This document shows positions 12,611 to 25,300 of a stretch of 64,000 nt of DNA, one piece after another. Made by a program: the position numbers and the translations under genes. Numbering within the stretch: the stretch's first letter is position 1; each line of letters opens with the position of its first letter. The stretch is taken from the NCBI GenBank assembly GCA_009741485.1, contig CM019214.1:4818533-4882532 (forward strand), given 5' to 3'. This stretch comes from Malurus cyaneus samueli. Lineage: Eukaryota; Chordata; Aves; Passeriformes; Maluridae. Below the pieces are notes generated by a model that did not search any database, was not told where the DNA came from, and saw only the letters and a list, made by a program, of their open reading frames with translations.

Positions 12611-15600
12611 GAAAAAAAAACTGTTATTGACCTAATTCTTTGGTACTAGAAGGAAAGATTACTTGCTGGAAATGCAAGAGATGGTAAAGTGGATTTAAGG
12701 TTTGCATTGTGGTTACTAAATGTCTGAGGTTTGCTGGCCACAGAAAGTTAAGGGGGAAAGTACTATGGCTCAGCCCTATAGAATTCTTAACCTAATGACT
12801 GTGGATCCTGGGAGAGTATGAGGTGAATGGAATAAAGAAAATGGTCAGTCTTCTGTGTTCCCCTTAAATACCATCTCCTGTTTCCAATGCTGGTGGCACT
12901 GTGTTGGATTTTTCTGAATTATTTGTGTATTTTTCATGCTCTGGTGCACTGATTATCTTTTGGGGATGGGAGGAGGAATTCTAAAAAATTGCTTTGTTAG
13001 TTTCCCTGAGGTTGCACAGTTAAAATATCTATTTGTATGAAAACATAATGCTATCTCTGCAATGATAAAGAACCTGTAAATTTGAAATATTTCCTGTAAC
13101 CACCCTGAACCCTGTGGTTGGTTGACTTGAAAAGGGAAAACCTAAACAGGATATAATTCAAAGAGTTTCACCATCTTTATCCAGTTTTCACAAATAATTT
13201 GGAATTGATATTAAACTACCTGAATAACAAGAACTAGGAACCAGATCAAACCCATGTTATTCTATAAATAACCAAAACTGATCATAGGTTCACTGGACTC
13301 TAATATTCATCTCAGTGATAGACTGGCAGTTTTAATGAATAAGAATTATTTGGACCGCAAAAGGTCAACTTAATTAAAAACAGACAAGAAAACAAACTAA
13401 ACCTCAAAACAATTTGAGGAACCTGTACTTCTCCTCGGTAAAAAGGAGCTGATTTTCAGTTTTAAAAGGTCAAATGCTGATCCCAGGCAAAGCACAGACT
13501 TAAAATTGACTTTGAATCTCCTTCCTTTGGTACTGAAGATCAAGAGGTTATGCTTGAGTTATGTTTGTGTAGGATGTTATCATTCACTTGCCTTTATCTA
13601 AGAGTTTCAAAGCTGTAGAAGTTTGAATTCAGTGCTTAAAGTTTCTGTATTTTGAGTCTAATCCATCCAGCTAAGAATTAGATGAGAATGTAGTTTCAGC
13701 ACATCTCGTCATTTTATCTTACTGAAAACCTTGAAATAGACAAGGCAGTTGAATAAAGTGAAGCTCGATTGAATGTCTGATACACAGTTAGTTAGCAAAT
13801 TGGGAATTTAATTGAGTTTTTGTTAGCATTTTGCTACAAAAGATGTGTTTTGGAAAAGTTGGAGTTTGTACTCTAGTGCAGTGTTGCTCTGAAATGGAGA
13901 CTTTGGAGACCATGGGAAGTCACAAAGGCCCTTTGAATGGACCCTGCTAAGCTAAGCCCAGATAAAAGAGGGGAAACACAAAGTGCCTGCTTCTCCCTCT
14001 CTGTACTCCAGCAATCATTTTGAACACTGAATCTTCTAAACTGCACCAACAGAAGTTCTCTCTGCCTGTCTGCTCATGCCACTGGGGCATTTTGGCAGAT
14101 TTAGGGATGTGGTGGCTTGCCTTTAGGGCCACTGTGGGCAGCAAGCCCCAGAGCTGTGGCTGCAGCTCAGTGCTGCTCTTTCAGGACTGCAAGGGCCAGG
14201 CAGAGAAAGCCATGGGAACGTACACAGGAGGAGAAGAAACAGCTCTATATGAGGCTCTCCACAGACTTGTAACAGTAGTGCTGGTTGGTCTTTTTATTTT
14301 CCACCTTTGCTAAAAATTTCTGGTGTAATGTTTTGAAAACAGATGCCCAGGAAATAGATTCCTTCAATGATTCAGAAGTAATCAAGTTTTGTTTTTTTTT
14401 TTTTTTATCATCCAATCTGACATTTGTTGAAATTGGGTTCAGTTGAATGGAAGAGAATTTTTTTCATTATTTTAGCTGCAAATACATTTACACTTTTAAT
14501 GAGTTTGAACCTGCAGACTGCCTGTTCAGATCTCTACCCAAGCGAGTTTGAAGTAATTATGGAAAGAATGACAGAACAAAGGCTGTTTACCAGAATACAT
14601 CCGAGTACTTTTCTGAATACAAAAATACAAGCTTTCCCTTCTAAATAAAAATTGTTATAAAGTAAATACACATTTAAATAATTTCCATACCATAACTTTA
14701 CTAAGGTATTATTTTTTTTCCAATAACACACCAGCTTCAAGTGATTAGCTTCCTTTACTTGAACACTATGTATTTTGAAAGCTGTCATTAGCTTCTTGTT
14801 GCAATCTAAAAACTGGTTTAGGATATACAGATTTTATGACAGTTATGTCAATAATTATGTATTTTTTTTCTTTCCAGGACATAATTAGCTACATATTGAA
14901 TTTTTAGAATTGTATTTTTTTTGACTGTTTAGATTTCTGATATGAATGAGTAGAAAAGAATTACTGGCATAGATTTGTATTGTGTTTACAAGTAGTTTAG
15001 CTAAACTTCTTACTGTTCAGTATTTACATCTAAATACATTTTCTAAAGTTAATGTGCTATTTTAATTTCACTTATTTAAAGTTCCTTACCCTAATGAAAC
15101 TTATTTGCCCATTCTTTTGAGAAAGAAAGATGATTAGTTTTTTTTTGTTAATATTTTCTCTAAATTTTTGTTACCATTTTGGTGACCTCTTATATGCTCA
15201 GTTACAGCTACTAAACACATTAACTCCTAATCTTAGAAATACAATAAATACAGAATCGACAGCTGAATGTTAAAAAGTGAAAAGGCACCAAAATATTATT
15301 GGATTTACAGATGGAAATATGAGTCACAAGTGCAGATCTGTCCTACTCGTATGACTGTATATTTTATTTCTATAGCAAATCAAATTGCACCTTGCAAATA
15401 AATCCCACATCACTCATGTGCAGTTACAAACTCTCCACATCTGCTGTGTTTCACTGTTTATGGGTTGCTATGGTATTGTTATCACATTGTTGACTATGGA
15501 GAAAGTATTTGAGATGCAATGTACATTTCACATGATTTCTAGATCCTTCACATGAAAATACAAGCTTATCTGATAAAAGCCAAGAAAATTTATGTAATAG

Positions 15601-15643
15601 TTAACAAATATAAGGATTAATGAAAGTTTGAAAACAAAAAAAA

Positions 15644-16323
15644 NNNNNNNNNNNNNNNNNNNNNNNNNNNNNNNNNNNNNNNNNNNNNNNNNNNNNNNNN
15701 NNNNNNNNNNNNNNNNNNNNNNNNNNNNNNNNNNNNNNNNNNNNNNNNNNNNNNNNNNNNNNNNNNNNNNNNNNNNNNNNNNNNNNNNNNNNNNNNNNNN
15801 NNNNNNNNNNNNNNNNNNNNNNNNNNNNNNNNNNNNNNNNNNNNNNNNNNNNNNNNNNNNNNNNNNNNNNNNNNNNNNNNNNNNNNNNNNNNNNNNNNNN
15901 NNNNNNNNNNNNNNNNNNNNNNNNNNNNNNNNNNNNNNNNNNNNNNNNNNNNNNNNNNNNNNNNNNNNNNNNNNNNNNNNNNNNNNNNNNNNNNNNNNNN
16001 NNNNNNNNNNNNNNNNNNNNNNNNNNNNNNNNNNNNNNNNNNNNNNNNNNNNNNNNNNNNNNNNNNNNNNNNNNNNNNNNNNNNNNNNNNNNNNNNNNNN
16101 NNNNNNNNNNNNNNNNNNNNNNNNNNNNNNNNNNNNNNNNNNNNNNNNNNNNNNNNNNNNNNNNNNNNNNNNNNNNNNNNNNNNNNNNNNNNNNNNNNNN
16201 NNNNNNNNNNNNNNNNNNNNNNNNNNNNNNNNNNNNNNNNNNNNNNNNNNNNNNNNNNNNNNNNNNNNNNNNNNNNNNNNNNNNNNNNNNNNNNNNNNNN
16301 NNNNNNNNNNNNNNNNNNNNNNN
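15644..16323. other. Assembly gap, 680 N
   Basis: This is a run of 680 N within intron 45, flanked by an A-rich edge on the left (aaacaaaaaaa) and tttt on the right. Nothing can be said about its content; the open frames that cross it are artefacts. Confidence 0.99.
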
Positions 16324-17252
16324 TTTTGCTTCCATAAGTATAATGTATATAAGATTCCTGTAAAAAGATGAACATTCAGAATAGTTGACCAAGGGACCCT
16401 ATGAATGCAGAAAGATAAATTTGCTTTGTTTTACTATGGGAAACACAAATGTGCCTAAGAAAGGTGGTTTGTAAAAGATGAAAAATTTCATATGAAAGTC
16501 TGTACTTCTCTGCTCTAGTTTAAGAATTTTCAGTCAATTGAGATGAGTTATATTTCAGGGTTCATGAAATAAACCTTTTTGCCAGCAGAGAAGGAGCTTA
16601 AAAGATTTTTGGGAACTTAGGCTGGTTTAAACGGATAAGGCAGTAATATATAAGAGCAGGAATACCTGTGCTGGAGCTGGAGCAGCTCGATCCCTAGGGC
16701 CAGCTGCTGGAATTATCTCTTATGCCTCAGTCACCTGCTTCAGCAGCAAGTCGTGTTCCCAACTGCTTTCTCTTGCTCTGTCCATGTCTGACTCAACTGG
16801 TGGTTCAACTTCCTTACTCCAGCATTGTTTGCATTTGAAAGACCATACTCCCTAAAGAAAACTGTTCATTTTTCATTGTCACCGTGAATTTAAACGTCTA
16901 GAAACTACATGTGTCTGTTGTTCCAAAGGTAATTATGGTGATAGAAATCAGTTTGTTCAAAAGGGGTAATCAGTCATGGAGATAAAACTTTTAATTCGAT
17001 TAACCGGTTCAGCTGACACAGAGCACTTTGTTTTAGTGTCTTGCATAATATGACACTTGTCTTGCAGGGTGTTATTTATAATAGAAGTAACATTCTAGCA
17101 GGTCAAGAAGAGATGGTAAAGAAAATTATAGTGTACCTGCATGTCCTGTTAATTGCAATGAACCTTTTAATTGCTTTACTGCATGTTGTTCCTGATTAGA
17201 ATAAAGAAGTAGGTCTTTGGAATACTATTTTTTTCTCTGAAACCCTTCTGTG

Positions 17253-17330
17253 CACACACACACACACATTTGATATAATATGTATGTATGTGTATATATA
17301 TAAAGATATGTCTGTATATGTATAAAACAT
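17253..17330. repeat. (CA)8 microsatellite followed by TATG/TA-rich repeat
   Basis: Eight CA dinucleotides (17253-17268) are followed by imperfect TATG and TA repeats to about 17325. It is an ordinary intronic microsatellite. Confidence 0.85.
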
Positions 17331-19581
17331 CTCTGAAAGAGTTCCTGGAAAGTCTTAGGATAAAAACACCCCTATCCTGCTGATCAACATTTAAATTAGT
17401 CATCAAAGTAAAAAAATCTTTCCTTCACAACTAGGAAAACTTTTAATGTTTTAAGAGTTGCAGCTCAATTCATAAGGGTGATAAAACTAACAGTGTACTT
17501 AAGATGAAAAAGGAATCTTGCCAATTGCTGTCTCTTCTAGGAGACAAGAAATCTTTTTGATTTCTCATTCAAAATACCATGCAGCTCAATAATTTTGCTC
17601 TCAGGTGTATTGAGTTGAACGCTATGCCTTTTCTGTGCCAGAATTAACGTATTTAAACTTGGATCTTTGTCAGGTTTATCCTCAGGGTACCATCACATAA
17701 TACCTCTACTGAGCTGTGCAGTTCACAAATGAGTAGAAATGAAAGGAAACCAAAAAAATGCAGCAGTTGCAGAGAGCTTGGGTTCTGGGGTACCTGGTCA
17801 GGTTGAGGGGCAGGGGTTTTATTATGTGATTTATGGTATAACACTGGATGATTGTGATGCCTGATAATTTTTGCTTTTCCTTTTTACGCTTTCTGTACCC
17901 TCTATGCATCCCCCTGTACCCCTTAGCCCACATGTTTGTAATCCTGAACTTGATATTCCAGCTAGTTTAGGAGTTCTGCTGGGCAGAGAGACCAAACATC
18001 CTGAGGAAGGGCTCAGTGTGCCCTGTGCTATCTAAACCGAGCTCAGCCTTGGGTGAAGCCTTCTGTCCAGAACATCTTGTGTAAACTGGGCTCTGGCCTC
18101 ATCTGGGGGATTCATTAGAAAGGGGGACATTACTGCATTTGTTAAGTTTCTTATTGGGGAATCCTAGATAGATATGCTAATTCCTGAAACTTAAACTGAT
18201 ATGAATCTAATGATTGCAATTCTGAACCTATAAACTTGTACCGTACTGTACATGAGGTGCATTCTGCCATCAAGTTGTGCACCTGGGATCCCAAATACCG
18301 AGGTAAAACCCTTTTTATCCCCTTAACTGTGTCTGTGGCATTATTCAAAGCTGGCCTTTGAAGGCAACGACTGTTTCCCAGGTTTCCATCACTGGAGCAG
18401 GGAGGGATACTGCCTCAGAAGGATTTGAAATTGTGCTTCTGCTTTTAGGATTACAGGAAGTTAGGTTTTCTTCATTTTTGTAGTAGTGGTGCTGTGGATC
18501 TCAGCATAAATTAACATCCGCCTCATTTTCACAGAAATAAATGCCTTGATTAGCTGATTTTAGGTGACCTATTTTGGCTTGAGAAGAGCATATGACCTCT
18601 CAAGTCATGAACATGAACAGTTCTCAGTGACAAATGTAAAAATGTGATGGTTCTTTTTTTTCATGACCTGTACAACTGAAATGGGTAAATCTGTTTGTAT
18701 CAGGAAGGTCCAGAATTTCTATCTGCATAACAGTATTCCATATGAGATTCAGAGTTGTAATAAATATATTACACAAGAAATTCTTCTATGTCCAGGAATA
18801 GTCCGTCAGGACTTTTATATATAAATTAAGTTTTATGCAAAACATAATTTTTCTCTTTTAGAAGGGCCCATTCAAAATGTTAATCCCAAGGGTTCACATT
18901 CTACCCTACTGCTCTTGATATCTTTTGCCTGCATCTCTTGAAAACTTAAGAAGCTTTTTTAAAAAAGTCCACCTTTCAGTCTATTTATATAGTCATAGTG
19001 AAAATTGGCAGATGACTTGTTGAAGGAGACAAATGGAGAGTGGACACCTAAAGTTAGGTGTCGTCAATCCCATTTTATGCCTTCTTATGGAATGCAAATC
19101 TTACCTACTTTTTTGTCAATCTTAATACAAACTACGTGGCAATTACTGAAATATCTTTTCCCTTGAGATGTCCAAATGAGTCTGTGTTATTTTTTACAGG
19201 CTCAATTTGGTGACACTCAGTGCTAGAATTCTTAGCTGTCAACCCTAGGCTTCTCTCCTGTTAGTTCAAACAGGATTGTAGTCTGAATGATTAACTGCTT
19301 TATTTCTGGTGTGCTTGTTTGTTACCTGCCATATGAAATTTGGAAACTGAATTTAGTGGTGGTGTAAATTGTGCCTTGAGCTTTTCTTTTAACATATATT
19401 TAATGCCATGTTAAAAGGGTGTTGGTGTTGATCAGATAATTTCGATGTGAAGATATCTGTGGCCCACTTATAAAAATAGTAAAAATTATAAGAATTACTT
19501 ATCCCTCATCTTTCAGTACTGATAAGCATTTCAATATAAAAATTAATTTATAGAAACATTAATTTCACATTTTTATTGCAG

Positions 19582-19729
19582 GATAGAAGAAGAGAAGAAT
19601 ATTTTATCAGAATTTCAAGAGGATTTGAACAAGTTGATTTTATGGTTAGAGGAAGCAGACAGTGTTATTCGTATTCCCCTTGAAAAAGGGAATGAAGACC
19701 AGTTGAGAGACTGCCTTAGCAAAGTAAAG
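19582..19729 (+). CDS. DMD: Dystrophin exon 46 (start of spectrin repeat 18)
   Basis: This exon is 148 nt, the same as human exon 46. The first base completes the Arg codon split with exon 45, and the remaining 49 codons run to the end in phase 0. It reads IEEEKNILSEFQEDLNKLIL, then WLEEADSVIRIPLEKGNEDQ, then LRDCLSKVK. This is helix A and the start of helix B of R18, with the core Trp in LILWLEEAD. Matches to human are strong (KNILSEFQ-DLN---LWLEEAD). The acceptor is tttttattgcag. The donor is AAG|gtattg, which lacks the usual G at +5 and is predicted to be weak. The intron that follows is the shortest in the window, as intron 46 is also short in human. Confidence 0.96.
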
Positions 19730-20960
19730 GTATTGTAAGCTCTATTCTTAATGTTTTCTTATTTTATCAATTTCACATTGAAGAAAATTAAACCTATTTT
19801 CTGAAAAGGTTTTTGACATAAAACACAGCATTCATATAACTTTTTTAGATAAATCAAAGCAGGGAATTTCAAAACCCAGGTACAAATACGTATTGGTCAT
19901 ACTGAAACCAGAAAAGTAATGGAAAATGAACAGAGAGCAAAATATTCTGAAACTAGGAAAATAATCATTATCTTTGTCATTATCATTTCTTAATTCAGAG
20001 CATAACTGAATACTGGTTTATATGTATAGCATTTCTCTATAAGTGTCTTGTTAACATTTTATAACTTCTCACTTAATAAATGGTATTCAGTATTTCACAA
20101 GAGTATCTAGAACTGCATGCCTAATTATAGATGTCAACTCGTTTAAATATTGCTGCAACATTTCTAGACTAAACATCTAGGTGACTTATTTTTAAGAATA
20201 CTTAAAAAACCCCATCAGAATATAAAATATTTGTTTTTAAAGGCTGGAATATTTTCAGGAATATGTTAAGAGTTTGATACTGTTAATAAATATATTCAAC
20301 AGAAGTTTCTCTGTTTAGTTTTTTGAAATGTGTTCAGTAAAATGACTTTTTAAATGACTCATACAATAATAAACTGTAATTGGAAAATGCATATTACTTA
20401 TAGAATATATGCCTAAAGGCATTATTTTCTCCCTTGAGGACAAGGATCTAGTTATCCTTTATGTAAATCCAAGTTGAATGGATTCAGCAAGGGATGAACA
20501 GAGCATTAAAGAATCTGAAGAAAACTTATCAAATTGTTCTATCTTTCTCACAACAAAATATGAAAAAAAAAACCCCAAAAAACCCAAACAACTCCCAAAG
20601 GATTATTTAGTAAAAATCTATCTTCAAGTTTCTTTTTAAATAAAAATATAAGTATCATTTGAGGAAATGGAGACTCAGCTGTGTGGTGGGTTTGTCCCTC
20701 TGTTCAGCACAAGATGCCATTGAGTCAGGGAATTTGTGAGGCTCTGTTGAGATAATAATAATAAAATCATTGATAATAAAAAAGAACAAACAAAAAAAGG
20801 AAAAAAGCCACAAGAATAAAACATTTGAATAACTTTGTCTTTAGGTGACATTACCCTTACTTGAAATACCAAGTTACTTTGACAATACAAGTTTTCAGTA
20901 ACAGCGTACATAGTGGAGAAGTGGTACATTTTGGTGCTGCCTTGCATTTCCTTTTGGCTT

Positions 20961-20991
<31 letters not shown>

Positions 20992-21428
20992 GTGAACATA
21001 CATGAACATTCTTAATTAAGAGGTTAGACTGGAGTGAAGGGTTTTTCACCATGTACCATCCAGGTGATTGTTCCCAGCATGGTAACATGTTAAAATTCTT
21101 CTCCAAAATGCTTGCTCCAGACCATATTACAAGATTATTAAAATTGATATACATGAAGTATTGAGTATCCAGGGCTGGAATGTATAATGTAATAGTGATT
21201 AATATCCTGAGAAACCCTGTATTTTGGCACTTAGAACTCTCTTTAGACTTGATTCACCAATAGAGGTTTGGTTTTTTTTTTTTAGCCTTCTACATTCAGA
21301 AAGCAACAGTTATTTTGTCTTGAATTGAGTTTATTCCTTTGGCTGATACACAAATCAATAAGGGTCAAGATAAGAGAGCTGAAATTCCTACCACAGTTCA
21401 TCCTAACTGCTGTATTTGTCTGTTCCAG
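19730..21428 (+). other. DMD: DMD intron 46
   Basis: This intron of 1,699 bp has acceptor tgtctgttccag. It contains an A/C-rich patch (about 20565-20600) and a T(26) run at 20966-20991, and no recognisable transposon. The frame is open for about 30 codons upstream of exon 47, but the splice junction is clear. Confidence 0.9.
20966..20991 (+). repeat. Homopolymer T(26)
   Basis: Twenty-six consecutive T residues in intron 46. No AATAAA lies just upstream on the opposite strand, so there is no support for a retrocopy tail. Confidence 0.95.
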
Positions 21429-21578
21429 TTAAGAGTTGGAGAGCTGCCACCCCACAAGGGAATACTGAAACGATTAAATGAAACTGGAGGAATAGCACTT
21501 GGAAGTGCATCACTGAACCCAGACAGAAAACATAAGCTTGAGAGTACACTGAAGGAGGCTAACCATCGTTTGTTAAAG
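21429..21578 (+). CDS. DMD: Dystrophin exon 47 (spectrin repeat 18, helix B to C)
   Basis: This exon of 150 nt (50 codons, phase 0 to phase 0) is identical in length to human exon 47. It reads LRVGELPPHKGILKRLNETG, GIALGSASLNPDRKHKLEST, LKEANHRLLK. The block GILK-LNETGG is diagnostic for dystrophin R18. The second half is less conserved, as expected for a spectrin-repeat loop and helix. The acceptor is ctgttccag. The donor is AAG|gttaga, with the uncommon T at +3. Because the exon is a whole number of codons, skipping it alone would keep the frame. Confidence 0.95.
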
Positions 21579-22079
21579 GTTAGACATATTACTGATATAA
21601 GTGTGGTATAAAATTTTAATCTGCAGTGAATATTTGCATTATATATTTTCTGGTATGTCTAATTTTTCTCCGTATGAAGAGACATTTGTGTGCATAATGA
21701 ACCTGAGGAAGAAAAATGCGTACAATACACTGCTGTGAGAAACTGTGATAGCAAACCAAGACCATTAGTGCCTGAAGTGATGATGTTGCATTCAAATATA
21801 TTCCCTAAATTGCAGTTCTTCTGCGTGAAGGTGGAATGCAGAGCTTCATTTTTGTAGCCTGGTGCTTTTGCTGGTACAGCAAATATTCCAGGCTTTGTGA
21901 CTCAGGTGCGTAAGAGAAAAATGTTTGGGTTTTTTTATGGAAACACTTCACGATTCTCTCCTCTTCCCAACCCAAAGGCGGATATTGCAACCCCTGTTTC
22001 ACCTTCACTTCTCTTCTTCCAACCCTCCAGACTTCTGGGTTTTGTGTAGCAAAGTACCACATACTTTGCTTTCTGGGAT

Positions 22080-22396
22080 TCCATACTGATGGAAAGAAGG
22101 AAGAAAGGATTTTGTTCAGCTTTACTGCTGAAGCAGCATATTTTTATGTTGAAAACTGGTGAAAATGAGTAACAAGTGTAGTAAAGAGAGATAGATAATT
22201 TGACAGTTTTCATGGTAGAAATGATAGAAAGCATTGGGTTTCCATACTGATGGAAAGAAGGAAGGGAGGATTTTGCTGTTTTATTGCTGAGGCAGTGTAA
22301 TTTTATGTTAAAAACTGGTGAGAATGAGTAGCAAATGTGGTGAAGAGAGGTAGATAATTTGAGAGTTTTCATGGTAGAAGTTAGAAAAAGCATTGT
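22080..22396. repeat. Two-copy tandem duplication, unit about 160 bp
   Basis: Two head-to-tail copies share, in order, 'ccatactgatggaaagaagg', 'aaaactggtga-aatgagta', 'agatagataattt' or 'aggtagataattt' and 'agttttcatggtagaa'. Matching points are 161 bp apart at the left end (22081/22242) and 159 bp at the right (22232/22391), so small indels have accumulated. By eye the copies are roughly 85% alike. A minus-strand open frame runs through both copies, but its composition does not look protein-like. Confidence 0.9.
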
Positions 22397-25300
22397 CCAG
22401 AGGACTCCCAGCCAAGGTATGGATTATCCTGGTTGGAAACGATCAAGGTAGATTCAGTTGAAGGATTTCTCTTGATATTGATTGCGAAGTCAGTCAGAGA
22501 CATTAACTTGTGGTATCTGTTTCTTTAAGTTACCAGGATGCTGGGGAAGAAAGGAAGAATAATTCATTGTGTTTAGCTCTGGGGGGAAAAAAAAATAATC
22601 TTCCAAGTACCTTTCTGGAAAGACAAGGTGGAGTTTCTGGTCAATAATACTACATTCTGGGTTTTATTGTTACCATTTCCATAAACACAGTTGAATTTCA
22701 GGCACAGACCTGAGAAATGAAAAGGAAATTACTTGATGTGGTACTCATACCAGTTTCTTCCTAGCAGGAGCCGTCTGGCAAAGTTCAGAATATTAGCTAA
22801 TGACTCAGGCAAAAGTGGATAATAAATATTGATCACATTCACAAACTCCAGGTTGGACACATAAATCATTATTTCGTTGGCTGGACAGAAGTATCTCTTT
22901 CTCTACAAATGGTCTTCTGAAATCAATGAATAAAGAAAAATTCAAAACACTTCAAGATCAAAATTTTATTTTTACCGTGTTAAATAAATGTTATTTACTG
23001 GCTGAAGGAAGCATGTACATAGCTGAATTCAGGGACTGTGTTAATAACTTAAGCTGTGATTAAAAAAAAAAAAAAAACAAAAAAAAACACATTAGTTTTC
23101 AAGAAAAAGCTTTCTTTTTGGTCGGATTACATAAATATATTGTAAGAAAATCTGCAATTTTTCACCGAATGTAGCCTTTTACTGACTAGTCATACACCTA
23201 AAACTTTATATTTTCATTTTCTGCTGACTAATGTAAAATGTTTCAAGTTGGTTGTCACAGTCAGAGCAACCATGAATGCTGTTGACAGTACTTAGGTTTG
23301 GGTGACATGTGAGAGACAAAATTCCTGTGTAATGAATTGTTACAATTTACTGAATTTTTATAATTTTGTTTCTCCAAGATCTAATGTGTCTGGCAAAATT
23401 CTTTAAATTTACTGCTTGAAAACTTTCATTTATTACTGAAAGAAACTAAACCAAGAAAATTAATCTTCCATTTGAGACAATTACTTAATCATATCATTTT
23501 TATTTCAGTTGTCTACCCATGGAGGTGTATAAAACTGAGTTCTCCCTGTCTCTTGGTCTCTGAATGTAACAAATCTGAATAATGCTGTGGTTTGGGTTTT
23601 TTAATGGATATTTTTGGTTTATTTTTAAATGAACAGAAATTAAATTTGAAAATTACATTACTCAAATCCATACATTTTCTCTGAAGGTGTTTAGTTTCTC
23701 AGGTTTTCTGTTTTCTCTTTGATATTGACAGATGTAGAAAACAAAACAAAGCAAAAAGTTAGAAGCTGTAAGAGAGTTCAGTAAGATTTTCCCAATGATA
23801 CTGAAGAGAAAAATAATTATTTTTTCATTTGCATATTTTTTGCTGTTCCTCATGATTTGTGCAGGAAGCCTCAATTCTTTGTTTCGCTTTCTGCCCTGAA
23901 AATCTAGGCTTGGTAATAAAACTAGAAATCATGGAGAGAAATTCTGCAAGCCTGACAGGGGAACTTAAAATTCTCTTTCTTCAGCTATAGATATTTAAAC
24001 ACTGAAAAAAATCCACAGATATTTACTGCAAGCCAAAGATGGGCACTTTTATATCAGGCAAACTTCTTAGGTCACCTGTGGAGGATTCTGTTCTCAGTTG
24101 TTTTGATGAGGATATTTTGTTTTCGTGTTCCTCAAAGCACAGTGGTCAAACATCATCACACAGATTTTTGTTTCTCCACCCCCTCTTAAAAGCGTATCTT
24201 ATATTTTAATCCTTTGTTTCTGTTTGTTTTGTTTTCCAGCATCTCTGCTGGAAATGTACCTGTAACAGTCTACCATTTATGATTATCTTATTTTGCAGGG
24301 TTATATTATTTTCAAGATATGAAACATACATGACAGTTACATAAATAATGTTAGGTAGGTCCTTATTGGGTGCACACTAGAGCAATTCTGTTTGCTTCAG
24401 AGAAGCTGTGTCAATTTACACCAGCTGAGAATGTAGCCAAATATCTCCTAAAGTTATCACAAATTTTTGCTTTGCCTTGATCTGCCAAGCAGGGGAATAG
24501 GGGACAACACCTGTGAGTCTTAACCTTCAAGGTGGCGTATCTGAAATAAGTCATGTTCAAACCATCTTTACAGTGTCAGAAACTGTTGCCCTGCAGCAAT
24601 GGAAATAACCTAGAAAAGAAATTTAGTATGAAAGGAATTGCAGTCACATAAAAGTATCTTTTTTAGCTTTTAGTTCAGAATTGTCTTTGCTTTTGGATGT
24701 TTATAGCAGTGCTTGTGACCTTGAGAGTAGCTATACGAATAGTTTTTTTCCCCTTTGGATAGTAAAAATTTTAACATGGCATTTATTTAGACAACTTTAT
24801 TAAATAGTGATTCTAATGGGCTGTTACCTAAGACAGTATATTTTAAGGAGAGAATGAAGATTAAAGCCCGCATCTGAAAGGCGTGACTTTTAAATTCTAT
24901 CCTGATTTTGCTTATTGTACTCTCTCCAAAGCCAGTATTTCTTATAAAAATTAAAATAGCACTATCCTTGTGAAGTCTTAATATTATGAAAAATGAAGTG
25001 TTTTATGAGCATTTTTATGCTTTCACATCAAGAATTTTTCATTTATTTTCAAAGCTTAAAGCATCTTCTGCTGTGGTTACCAAGTAAAGTAACCACCTAG
25101 TGCTTCAAAGCATACAAAAGGGTACCAGGCACTGGAGTTTGTGATGAATTCAGTTCTTGTCATATACCACCTGCCATGGCATGTAACAGATCTGTAATGG
25201 GTTTCTTACCTTTTACTGTGCAGTAAATGGATTGATAGATTAGGTCTGAGACCAGTGAACCATGGAATCAGAGGTTTGCTGGAAGGAGTTTATTACTCTT

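Larger units (their letters stand above)
8365..19581 (+). other. DMD: DMD intron 45
   Basis: This intron of about 11.2 kb has donor gtaggt and acceptor ttttattgcag. It contains a nested pair of CR1 elements (9275-9835), an ancient CR1 with an internal 35-A run (11930-12610), a 680-N gap (15644-16323), a short CA repeat (17253-17268) and otherwise unique AT-rich DNA. Mildly GC-richer stretches at about 14040-14230 and 16660-16800 could not be assigned. I see no coding exon in it. The human intron is several-fold longer. Confidence 0.9.

Noticed and set aside
15601..16392. Open frames of about 250 residues across 15.6-16.4 kb
   Set aside because: They consist of N bases in the assembly gap.
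16640..16830. Promoter or LTR suggested by 'tatataagagcagg' followed by GC-richer sequence
   Set aside because: No matching poly(A) signal, terminal repeats or known family text; the TATA-like string is expected by chance in AT-rich DNA.
20675..21154. 159-residue minus-strand frame in intron 46
   Set aside because: It depends on a poly-Lys stretch from T(26) and has no protein-like features.
24240..24310. Possible recursive-splice or pseudo-exon acceptor ('cttattttgcagggtt')
   Set aside because: No AG|GTRAGT ratchet site follows, and no open exon with a good donor could be supported.
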